The notes below the pieces were generated by a model. That model searched no databases. It saw only the letters and a list, made by a program, of their open reading frames with translations, and had not been told where the DNA came from. Shown one piece after another: positions 52,231 to 60,284 of a stretch of DNA of 64,000 bases; within the stretch, counting starts at the first letter, position 1; every line of letters starts with the position of its first letter. The DNA is from Streptomyces griseoviridis (lineage in GTDB: Bacteria > Actinomycetota > Actinomycetes > Streptomycetales > Streptomycetaceae): positions 4,151,501-4,215,500 of the forward strand of contig NZ_CP029078.1 of NCBI RefSeq assembly GCF_005222485.1. Reading direction: 5' to 3'. The position numbers and the translations under genes are program-made.

Positions 52231-55116
52231 GTGGAAGCAGCCAACGCGGACTCCGTTCGCCTCGCCGTGCTGGGACCCGTCAGGGCCTGGCGCGGCGCAC
52301 AGGAACTGGACCTCGGATCGCCACAGCAACGAGTCGTGCTGACGGCGCTGTTATTACGGCTCGGACGCCCCGTCACCGTGGGTGAACTGATCGACGCGGT
52401 CTGGGGTGACGACCCGCCGCACGCGGCCGTCTCGGTGCTGCGGACCTATGTGTCGCGGCTGCGCAAGGTGCTCGAACCGGACCGCGGCAGCGCCGGATCG
52501 GCGCCGCTGATCGTGTCCGCGGCCGACGGCTACCTCGCCGACCTGCCCGAAGAGGCCCTGGACCTCACAGTGTTCGCACAGCGGATCGCGGAGGCGAAGA
52601 GGCTGCGCGCCGACGGGCAGCTCTCCGCTGCCGCCGAACTACTGCACGCCGCCCTAGACGGCTGGGAGGGAACCCCGCTGGCCGGACTGCCTGGACCGCT
52701 CGCCGAGGCGGAACGCTCCCGGCTCACCGAGGTGCGCCTCAACGCCCTGGAGAGCCGGCTCGACCTCGACCTGCGGCTCGGCCGCCACCACGACGTCGTC
52801 CCCGAACTCGTCGCCCTGGCCGCCGATCACCCGCTGCGCGAACGGCCGACCAGGCTGCTCATGCTGGCGCTGTACCGGTCCGGCCGGCAGGCCGAGGCGC
52901 TGGCCGTCTACCGGCGGGCCCGCAACACGCTGGTGGCCGAACTGGGCGTGGAGCCGGGTGGAGCGCTGCGCGGCCTCCAGGACCGCATCCTGGCGGCCGA
53001 TCCGTCCCTCGACCTGGCCCCGGCCGCGAAGGCCGAGCCGCAGGCGGTGGCCGCCGCGCCCGCCGAACCCCTCTCCCGCCCCGCCCAACTCCCGGCGGAC
53101 CTGGCCAGCTTCACCGGCCGGGTACCCGAACTGGCGCAGCTGCGGGCGCTGTTGCCCGGGGAGGGCGAGCTGCCCGCCACCGTGGTGATCAACGCCATCG
53201 CCGGGATGGCGGGCGTCGGCAAGACCGCGCTCGCGGTGCACTGGGCGCACGAGATAGCCCACCGCTTCCCCGACGGGCAGCTCTACATCAATCTGCGCGG
53301 CTTCGACCCGACGGGCGCCACGGTGCCGCCCGAGGAGGCCGTCCGGCTCTTCCTCGACGCGCTCGGCGTGCCGTCCCAGCGCATCCCCTCCGGGCTCGAC
53401 GCGCAGGCCGGCATGTACCGCAGCCTGCTCGCCGACCGGCGGGTGCTGATCCTGCTGGACAACGCCCTGGACACGGCGCAGGTACGGCCGCTGCTGCCCG
53501 GCTCCCCCGGCTGCATGGCCATCGTCACCAGCCGCAACTGGCTGACCGGACTGGTCGCCAACGACGGCGCCCATCCGCTGACCCTGAAGCCGCTCGACGC
53601 CGTCGAGGCGCACGGCTTCCTCGCCCGCAGGCTCGGCGAGGCCCGGCTCGTGGCGGAGCCGGGCGCCACCGAGGAGATCATCGAGCGGTGCGCCCGGCTG
53701 CCGCTCGCGCTGGCCATCGTCGCGGCCCGCGCCGCCGCCCACCCGGACTTCCCGCTGAGCGCGGTCGCCGAGGAGCTGTGCGACAGCCACGACAGCCTCG
53801 ACGCCTTCGCGGGCGGTGACCTCAGCACCGACGTCCGGGCCATCTTCTCCTGGTCGCACCGCGCCCTGTCGGCGCCCGCGGCACGGCTGTTCAGGCTGCT
53901 CGGCCTGCACTTCGGGCCGCACGTCTCGGCGCCCGCGGCGGCGGCGCTGGCCGGGCTGACGGTCCGTGAGGCCCGCGTCCTGCTGGGCGAACTCACGCAC
54001 GCGCACCTGCTGTTGGAGTATCTGCCGGGCCGCTACTCGCTGCACGACCTGCTGCGGGTCTACGCGGCGGAGCGGGTCATGGAGGACGAAAGCGAGACCG
54101 AACGGAACCTTGCGGTCGATCGGCTCCTCTTCTGGTACGTGCATACCGCCGCCGCCACCTATCCGTTCCTGACACCGAACCGCAGGCAGGTGCCGCTCGA
54201 ACCCCTGCCCGAGGGGTGCGCCCCGCTCCGGTTCGGCACGTACGACCAGGCGTTGGAGTGGTGCGACGGCGAACGGCCGAACCTGGTCGCGGCGGTGCAG
54301 CACGCCGTGGCGGTGGGCAGGCCGGGCGTCGCCTGGCGGCTGACCGCCGTCCTGTGGGGGTTCTTCTACCTGCGCAGCCATGTCCACGACTGGCTCGCCA
54401 GTGCCCGCACCGGGCTCGCGGGGGCCCGCGCCTCCGGTGACGAGCTGGGGCAGGCGTGGGCGCTGGGTGACGTGTCCGCCGCGCTGACCGTGGTCCATAG
54501 GGACCAGGAGGCCATCGGACACCTCAAGGAGTCGATGGTGCTGCACCGGCGGCTCAAGGACATCGCCGGCCGGGCGCACGCCCTCGGCAACCTCGGCAAC
54601 CTGTATCTCCAGACCGGGCAGTTGAAGAAGTCGATCGAGTACACGCGCCGCGGTCTCGTCGTGGACCGGCACATCGGCAGCGCCTGGGGCGAGGGCATAT
54701 CCCTGGTCAACCTGGGCGACGCCTACCAGCGGCTCGGCCTCTTCGACGAGGCCATGGCCCACCTGGAGGAGGCGATGACCGTGCTGCGGGCCCTCGGCAA
54801 CCGCTGGGTGGAGGGCGTCACCCTCGACACCCTCGGCACGGTCCACCAACGGCTCGGCCGTCACGACGACGCGATCAAGCACTACTACCAGGCCATCGAG
54901 GCACACCGGGACGTCGGCAACCGGTGGGGCGAGGGGCACACCCTCGGCCATCTCGGCGACGTCCACCGGGAGTCCGGCGAACCGGAGGCCGCCCGCACCA
55001 GCTGGCGGCAGGCCCTCGCGCTGTTCGAGGAGTCCGACCACCCCGACGCCGAACAGATGCGGCAACGGCTGCGGGACCTCGACGGCCCCCCGCAGGACGG
55101 ACCCGCACGCGGGTAG
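52231..55116 (+). CDS. AfsR-type regulator 1 (BTAD, NB-ARC, TPR)
   Basis: The protein is 961 residues from GTG 52231. Residues 1-100 are an OmpR-like winged helix (VRLAVLGPVRAWRG; AVSVLRTYVSRLRKVLEPDRG), about 100-250 the BTAD domain (LLMLALYRSGRQAEALAVYRRARNTL), about 290-580 an NB-ARC STAND ATPase with Walker A GMAGVGKTALA and LILLDNALD, and 680-945 TPR repeats (GNLGNLYLQTGQLKKSIEY; LGDAYQRLGLFDEAMAHLEEAM). Such proteins switch on target promoters when ligand and ATP rearrange the STAND core. Close paralogue of the downstream gene, with which it is in tandem. Confidence 0.92.
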   Translation: MEAANADSVRLAVLGPVRAWRGAQELDLGSPQQRVVLTALLLRLGRPVTVGELIDAVWGDDPPHAAVSVLRTYVSRLRKVLEPDRGSAGSAPLIVSAADGYLADLPEEALDLTVFAQRIAEAKRLRADGQLSAAAELLHAALDGWEGTPLAGLPGPLAEAERSRLTEVRLNALESRLDLDLRLGRHHDVVPELVALAADHPLRERPTRLLMLALYRSGRQAEALAVYRRARNTLVAELGVEPGGALRGLQDRILAADPSLDLAPAAKAEPQAVAAAPAEPLSRPAQLPADLASFTGRVPELAQLRALLPGEGELPATVVINAIAGMAGVGKTALAVHWAHEIAHRFPDGQLYINLRGFDPTGATVPPEEAVRLFLDALGVPSQRIPSGLDAQAGMYRSLLADRRVLILLDNALDTAQVRPLLPGSPGCMAIVTSRNWLTGLVANDGAHPLTLKPLDAVEAHGFLARRLGEARLVAEPGATEEIIERCARLPLALAIVAARAAAHPDFPLSAVAEELCDSHDSLDAFAGGDLSTDVRAIFSWSHRALSAPAARLFRLLGLHFGPHVSAPAAAALAGLTVREARVLLGELTHAHLLLEYLPGRYSLHDLLRVYAAERVMEDESETERNLAVDRLLFWYVHTAAATYPFLTPNRRQVPLEPLPEGCAPLRFGTYDQALEWCDGERPNLVAAVQHAVAVGRPGVAWRLTAVLWGFFYLRSHVHDWLASARTGLAGARASGDELGQAWALGDVSAALTVVHRDQEAIGHLKESMVLHRRLKDIAGRAHALGNLGNLYLQTGQLKKSIEYTRRGLVVDRHIGSAWGEGISLVNLGDAYQRLGLFDEAMAHLEEAMTVLRALGNRWVEGVTLDTLGTVHQRLGRHDDAIKHYYQAIEAHRDVGNRWGEGHTLGHLGDVHRESGEPEAARTSWRQALALFEESDHPDAEQMRQRLRDLDGPPQDGPARG

Positions 55117-55222
55117 CCCAAGACCCGGGCGCCCCTGCCGTGTCGGGTTCGTCAACATCCGCTCCGTGGTCCGTGCCGGCCCGCTCCACCGGCGTCCCCC
55201 CGCTCCTGACGGGGACGTCCAT

Positions 55223-55251
55223 GAAACGGAAGAGAGGTGAGAACGGTTCAC
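55223..55251 (-). promoter_or_regulatory. ECF-type promoter, copy 6 (GTGAAC-N17-CGTTTC), antisense
   Basis: On the minus strand, GTGAAC (complement at 55246-55251) and CGTTTC (complement at 55223-55228), spacing 17. It lies between the two AfsR-type genes and points back into the first one. No minus-strand gene fits, so an antisense RNA is possible. Confidence 0.5.
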
Positions 55252-55308
55252 TTTGTTTCCAGTCTGGATCCATCCCGTCCGGCGTCCGGCATGACTACGC
55301 TGCACGGC

Positions 55309-58212
55309 GTGGAGGACAGAACCCCGGCATCCCTGCGGTTCTCCCTGCTGGGACCGCCACGCGCCTGGCACGCGGGCCGTGAGCTGTCCCTCGGCCCGCC
55401 CCAGCAACGCGCCCTGCTCACCCTGTTGCTCCTGCACCGCGGCCGGACCGTCGACATCGACGCGCTGGTCGACGGGGTGTGGGGGGACGCCCCGCCCGCC
55501 GGCGCCGTGCCGGTGGTGCGCACCTACGTGTCCCGGCTGCGGAAACTCCTCGAACCCGACCGCTCGCCCGGCGACGCGTTCCGGGTCCTGGTCTCCGCGG
55601 GCCGCGGCTACGCGCTGCGCACCGACACCGTTGTCAGCGACCTCGACGAGTTCGAGGAAGCCGTCGCCGAGGCGCGGGCCGACCGCAACTCCGGTGAACT
55701 GGAGTCCTGCGCACGCCTGTTGCGCACCGTCCTGGCCGCCTGGCAGGGCACCCCGCTGGCCGGGGTGCCGGGACCGTACGCGCAGGCGGCCAGGGACCGG
55801 CTGACCGAACAGCGGCTCAGCGCACTGGAGTTCTGCCTGCGCGTCGAACTCGACCTGGGGCGGCACGAGTCGGTGGTCACCGAGCTGGTCGCGCTGCGGG
55901 ACGCCTGCCCGCTGCGGGAGGGCGTGTCGGAGCTGCTGCTCATCGCCCTGGCCAGGTGCGGGCGCAAGGCGGAGGCCCTGGAGGCGTACGCCCGCACCCG
56001 GCGCACCCTGGTGCGGGAACTCGGCGTCGAACCGGGTCCCTCGCTGCGGGCCGTGCACGCCTTCCTGCTCGCCGACGACCCGGACCTCACGCCCCCACCC
56101 GCCCGCCGCACGGTCCCCGCGCAGCGCCCCGCCCCCGCCCCCGCTCCCGACCCGCAACCGCCGTACCCCGCCCGCCCCGCGCACGGCGTACGCCCCTCCC
56201 AACTCCCCGCCGACTCGCCCCTGTTCACCGGACGGCAGACGGAACTCGCCCAGGCCGACGCCCTGCTGTCGAAGGACGAGGGGCCCGCGGCACCGGTCAT
56301 CGGCGTCATCGACGGCATGGCCGGGGCGGGCAAGACCACCTTCGCCGTGCACTGGGCGCACCAGGTCGCCCACCGGTTCCCCGACGGCAGCCTCTACGTC
56401 AACCTGCGCGGCTACGACCAGGACGGCGCCGTCATGGACCCGTCCGCCGCCATCGAGTCCTGCCTCACCGCCCTCGGCGTCCCGCCCAGCACCGTGCCCG
56501 AGGGGCTCGACGCGCAGGCCGCCCTCTACCGCAGCGTCCTCGCCGGACGCCGGGTGCTGATCGTCCTCGACAACGCCCGCGACACCGAACAGGTGCGGCC
56601 CCTGCTGCCCGGCACCCCCGGCTGCCTCGTCATCATCACCAGCCGCAGCCGGCTCAGCGGCCTGGTGGCCGGGCACGGCGCCCACCCGCTCACCCTCGGC
56701 CTGCCGAGCGCCGACGAGGCCCACGCCATGCTGGTGCGGCGGGTCGGGCACGCGCGGGCCGCGGCCGAACCGGTGGCCGCCGACGACATCGTCAACCGGT
56801 GCGCGCGGCTGCCGCTCGCCCTGGCCATCGTCGCCTCCCGGGCCGCCAGGCACCCCGGCTTCCGGCTCGCCGACATCGCCGCCGAGCTGCGGGCCGACCA
56901 CGGCAGCCTCGACGCCTTCACCGGCGGCGACGCCCAGACCGACGCGCGGGCCGTCTTCTCCTGGTCGTACCACGCGCTGGCCCCGCAGGCCGCTGCCCTG
57001 TTCCGGCGGCTCGCCCTGCACCCGGGCCCCGACGTCACCTCGCCCGCGGCCGCCGCCCTGCTCGGCGTCGACATCCGGCGGGCCCGCGCGCTGCTCGTCG
57101 AACTCACCGGCACCAGCCTGATCGCCGAACGCGCCCCCGGCCGCTTCGTCTTCCACGACCTGCTGCGCGCCTACGCCGCCGAACTCGCCGACGCCGAGGA
57201 CAGCGAGGAGAGCCGCAGGGCCGCGCTGCGCCGGCTGCACGACCACTATCTGCACACCGCCCACCACGCCTCCCTCACCCTCGGCCCGTTCCGGGAGACG
57301 ATCGCCCTGCCGCCGGCCCTCGCGGACAGCGCGCCGCTCACCTTCCGCGGCAAACGGCAGGCGACGGCGTGGCTGCGCGCCGAACGGCACGTGCTGCGCG
57401 CGGTGATCGAGAGCGCGGCCGCGGGCGGCTTCGAGGATCACGCCTGGCGCACCGCGTTCTCCCTGGAGCTGTATCTCGACCGGCTCGGCTACTGGCACGA
57501 CCTGATGGAGATCAACCGCACCGCGCTCGCCTGCGCCGTCGTACTCGGTGACCGCAACGGCCAGGCGCACGCCCACCGCGCGCTCGGCTTCAGCCACACC
57601 CGCTTCGGCCAGCGCGACGAGGCGCGCGCCCATCTGGAGCGCGCGCTGCGGCTGTTCGGGGAGACCGAGGACACCCTCGGCGCGGCCCGCGCCCACCGCC
57701 AGCTCGCGTTCCTCGCCAACGACGAGGGCGATCACACCGTCGCGCTGCTGCACTACCGGGAGGCCCACACGCTGTACCTGCGGCACGGCCACCGCAGCGG
57801 CGAGGCCGGTGTCCTCAACGAGGTGGGCTGGACGTACATCCTGCTCGGCGAGGCCGAACGGGCCCTGGAGCACTGCGAGAAGGCCGTCGCGCTGCACCAG
57901 GAGATCGGCGACCCGAACGGCGAGGCCGCCGCCCAGGACAGCGTCGGCTACGCCCACCACCACCTCGGCCACCACGACGCGTCGCTCGGCCCCTACCGGC
58001 GCGCCCTCGACCTCTACCGCGAGATCGGCGACCGCTATCTGGAGGCGGACACCCTGCGGCACATCGGGGACGCGCACCACGCGGCGGGCCGCCCCGAGGC
58101 GGCGCGGGAGGCGTGGGCCGCGGCGCTGGTCCTGCTGGAGGAGGCGGGCCACCCGGACGCGGACGCGCTGCGCCGGGCGATGCGACGGCAGGAGGGCCCG
58201 CCGCCGCGGTGA
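55309..58212 (+). CDS. AfsR-type regulator 2 (BTAD, NB-ARC, TPR)
   Basis: The protein is 967 residues from GTG 55309; ATG 55291 and GTG 55237 are in frame, and none has a strong ribosome-binding site. I chose 55309 because it aligns with regulator 1 (SLRFSLLGPPRAWHAG). Domains are winged helix, BTAD, an NB-ARC with Walker A GMAGAGKTTFA and LIVLDNARD, then TPR repeats (HRALGFSHTRFGQRDEARAHLERAL; HYREAHTLYLRHGH). It is a tandem paralogue. No promoter of the ECF type was seen on its own strand, so it may be expressed from read-through. Confidence 0.9.
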   Translation: MEDRTPASLRFSLLGPPRAWHAGRELSLGPPQQRALLTLLLLHRGRTVDIDALVDGVWGDAPPAGAVPVVRTYVSRLRKLLEPDRSPGDAFRVLVSAGRGYALRTDTVVSDLDEFEEAVAEARADRNSGELESCARLLRTVLAAWQGTPLAGVPGPYAQAARDRLTEQRLSALEFCLRVELDLGRHESVVTELVALRDACPLREGVSELLLIALARCGRKAEALEAYARTRRTLVRELGVEPGPSLRAVHAFLLADDPDLTPPPARRTVPAQRPAPAPAPDPQPPYPARPAHGVRPSQLPADSPLFTGRQTELAQADALLSKDEGPAAPVIGVIDGMAGAGKTTFAVHWAHQVAHRFPDGSLYVNLRGYDQDGAVMDPSAAIESCLTALGVPPSTVPEGLDAQAALYRSVLAGRRVLIVLDNARDTEQVRPLLPGTPGCLVIITSRSRLSGLVAGHGAHPLTLGLPSADEAHAMLVRRVGHARAAAEPVAADDIVNRCARLPLALAIVASRAARHPGFRLADIAAELRADHGSLDAFTGGDAQTDARAVFSWSYHALAPQAAALFRRLALHPGPDVTSPAAAALLGVDIRRARALLVELTGTSLIAERAPGRFVFHDLLRAYAAELADAEDSEESRRAALRRLHDHYLHTAHHASLTLGPFRETIALPPALADSAPLTFRGKRQATAWLRAERHVLRAVIESAAAGGFEDHAWRTAFSLELYLDRLGYWHDLMEINRTALACAVVLGDRNGQAHAHRALGFSHTRFGQRDEARAHLERALRLFGETEDTLGAARAHRQLAFLANDEGDHTVALLHYREAHTLYLRHGHRSGEAGVLNEVGWTYILLGEAERALEHCEKAVALHQEIGDPNGEAAAQDSVGYAHHHLGHHDASLGPYRRALDLYREIGDRYLEADTLRHIGDAHHAAGRPEAAREAWAAALVLLEEAGHPDADALRRAMRRQEGPPPR

Positions 58213-58261
58213 GGCCGGGGGCGGCCGGCGGGTGCTGCCGGACGGCGGGTCCCGCTCGCCG

Positions 58262-58780
58262 TCAGCCCCGGACGGGCGGCGGGCCGAACGGGTCCATGGC
58301 GTCGACGGGCGGGATCTCCTTCGACCGGTGGTTGCCGGGCTTGCAGCCGGCGAAGGGGCCCATCGCGTCCCGCAGCACGTTCATGGTCGGCCCGAGGTGG
58401 TCGCGGTGCCAGACGGACGGGCCGCTCATGTCGGTGCCGGGGCCCGTCAGGTCGCCCCACGCCAGCCACAGCCCGTGCAGCAGCGCGATCGCCTCCTGGT
58501 GCTCCCACCAGCGGGAGCACCAGGGGGCGCTGGAACTGATCTCACGGCCGTAGACGGGCAGCAGCACATGGTGGGTCCACAGGGTCAGCTGCCGCAGGGT
58601 CTGGCCGTAGTCGGGACCGTCCTTGTAGAGGATGAAGTGCGGGGGGCTCTTGGGCTCGGAGCGCGGCGGTTCGAGGCCGCCGGGTGCGCCCGGGTCGTTC
58701 GGCTCGTCCAGGCCGTCCGGCGCGTCCGGCGCGTCCGGCGCGTCCGGGAGGGCGTGGAGTTCGGGGCTGTCCGTGGACAT
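58262..58780 (-). CDS. DUF4913 domain protein
   Basis: The 172-residue protein has an acidic repeat (DAPDAPDAPDGLDEPNDPG, about 12-30) and then a DUF4913 domain: FILYKDGPDYGQTLRQLTLWTHHVLLPVYGREISSSAPWCSRWWEHQEAIALLHGLWLAW. It ends HRDHLGPTMNVLRDAMGPFAGCKPGNH. DUF4913 genes are common on actinobacterial plasmids and near conjugation-type ATPases; the function is unknown. It lies opposite regulator 2 and its ECF-like promoter is divergent from that of the next gene. Confidence 0.82.
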   Translation of the reverse strand: MSTDSPELHALPDAPDAPDAPDGLDEPNDPGAPGGLEPPRSEPKSPPHFILYKDGPDYGQTLRQLTLWTHHVLLPVYGREISSSAPWCSRWWEHQEAIALLHGLWLAWGDLTGPGTDMSGPSVWHRDHLGPTMNVLRDAMGPFAGCKPGNHRSKEIPPVDAMDPFGPPPVRG

Positions 58781-58837
58781 GCCGTCCTGCTTTCTGCTCG
58801 GCGGGCCCCGGCGCGGTCGTTCGGGCGGGGTGAGTAC

Positions 58838-58866
58838 GACACGTACGCCCGCCGTGGACGGTTCAC
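58838..58866 (-). promoter_or_regulatory. ECF-type promoter, copy 4 (GTGAAC-N17-CGTGTC)
   Basis: On the minus strand, GTGAAC (complement at 58861-58866) and CGTGTC (complement at 58838-58843), spacing 17, about 58 nt before the DUF4913 start. Spacer ends CGTA as in copy 3. Confidence 0.7.
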
Positions 58867-58890
58867 CGGCGGTGCCGTCGCACCCCGGCT

Positions 58891-58919
58891 TTGAACCGGG
58901 TGCGGGACGGGCGCGTTGT
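58891..58919 (+). promoter_or_regulatory. ECF-type promoter, copy 5 (TTGAAC-N17-CGTTGT)
   Basis: TTGAAC at 58891-58896 and CGTTGT at 58914-58919, spacing 17, about 90 nt before the ATG at 59009. Divergent from copy 4, with 24 nt between the two -35 boxes. The boxes are identical to copy 7 at 37581. Confidence 0.78.
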
Positions 58920-59008
58920 GGCCTCCCGACCGGATGTCGCTGCCGGTCGACGGCGGCGGCGCCACAGGCTCCGCGAGGAGCTTCCTTCCGAAAGAAGGTG
59001 CAGACCGT

Positions 59009-60205
59009 ATGGCTCGTGACAACAGCCCAGGGTCGGAGCACAGCTCAAACGCGAGTTCGAACGCGAGCTCCTACTCCTCGATCGACATCACCGAGGCCCA
59101 CGTCCAGGAGCAGGTCGCGAAGCGGGACAGGAGCGGCCACCGGATCAAGAAGAACGGGCACACCGTCTACGAGACCCGGACGACCACCGAGATGCGGTAC
59201 CGGCCGTCGCCCCCCAACTCCGTCCCGGACAACGCGCCCCCGCTGCCGCAGGGAGCGATCGGCGTCTACGACCGGCAGAACCGGGACTTCTACGCCGTGA
59301 CCCCGTCCCACACCCCCGGGGTCAAGGGCCTGATCACGCGATGGAGCGAATCGGCCCAGCGGTTCCGCGAGAGTCTCCCCAAGGGCACCAGGAAGGTCGC
59401 CGACTTCATCGTCGACGTCGCCCCGACGCTCGCCCAGGGCATCGCGAACCAGTTCGGCGAGGACAGCACCGGCGCCCGGATCACGAACTACGCCGCCGCC
59501 GGACTCCAGGTGGTCGCGGCGGCGCGTGACGGCAAGCACGTGATCGACCAGTACAGGGCGGGCGGCCACCAGAACTGGGGTGACGTCGCCGCGACCGGGC
59601 TGCGGGGCGTGGCCGCGATCGGCAACGCCGTCCACGCCGCCGCACAGGGCACCTCCAACAGCGCGTTCGAGCAGGCCGGCGACATCAGCAACTCGGTCGC
59701 CACCCACTCGAACGGCATCGCGACCGGCATCGACATGTTCGCGCCCTCCCAGAGCGATCTGGAGGCCCAGCGCAACCCCTACCAGCTGCCCACCAACCCG
59801 ACGCTCGGCAGCGCGCCGGGCCAGTACCCGCCGGGGTACGACGTCTCGAATCTGTCGAACGCGTCCGGGACGGACTCCTTCGGGATGGGCGGCCTCCAGC
59901 GCGCCCTCCCGCTGAGCGCCTACCCGCAGCCCTCGGCCTCCACCGACCAGGGGTACGGCGCCTACCCCCAGTCGACGGCGTTCACCCGTATCGGACCGGT
60001 CAACATGTCCCCCTCGTACACGGCGCAGAGTTCGCAGGGGGGCGGCTACGGCGGGTACCCGTCGAACGCGGCGACGTCGTCGGCGGCGCAGAGCTACACC
60101 CAGCAGCAGGGGACGTGGGGCAACACGGCACCCAGCAGCAGCACCGTCAACAGCTACAACAGCCGGGTGGACCCGCCCTCCAAGGGCAAGCAGCGCAAGA
60201 AGTAG
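59009..60205 (+). CDS. hypothetical protein, Ser/Gln/Tyr-rich with basic tail
   Basis: The 398-residue protein has a Ser/Asn-rich start (SSNASSNASSYSSIDI), a charged segment with ETRTTTEMRYRPSPPNSVP, a helical central part (about 105-250: LPKGTRKVADFIVDVAPTLAQGIANQFG; GDVAATGLRGVAAIGNAVHAAAQG), and a C-terminal Tyr/Ser/Gln/Pro-rich half (GYGAYPQSTAF; YTQQQGTWGN) ending KGKQRKK. There is no signal peptide or certain transmembrane helix. I do not recognise the family. With its ECF-type promoter and proximity to secretion ATPase genes, an exported substrate is a hypothesis. Confidence 0.75.
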   Translation: MARDNSPGSEHSSNASSNASSYSSIDITEAHVQEQVAKRDRSGHRIKKNGHTVYETRTTTEMRYRPSPPNSVPDNAPPLPQGAIGVYDRQNRDFYAVTPSHTPGVKGLITRWSESAQRFRESLPKGTRKVADFIVDVAPTLAQGIANQFGEDSTGARITNYAAAGLQVVAAARDGKHVIDQYRAGGHQNWGDVAATGLRGVAAIGNAVHAAAQGTSNSAFEQAGDISNSVATHSNGIATGIDMFAPSQSDLEAQRNPYQLPTNPTLGSAPGQYPPGYDVSNLSNASGTDSFGMGGLQRALPLSAYPQPSASTDQGYGAYPQSTAFTRIGPVNMSPSYTAQSSQGGGYGGYPSNAATSSAAQSYTQQQGTWGNTAPSSSTVNSYNSRVDPPSKGKQRKK

Positions 60206-60284
60206 CCCGCACCGGCCGGGCCTTCACCGGGCGCCGTCGGTCTCCCTCGCGGGGGCCGGCGGCGCCCGCCCGTTCCCGGGGCCG

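Noticed and set aside
52654..58152. A very long minus-strand open frame (1832 codons) across both AfsR-type genes
   Set aside because: It is the GC-rich shadow of two well-supported plus-strand genes. Its translation is low-complexity Gly/Val/Arg/Ala/Gln sequence without domains, and it has no ribosome-binding site.
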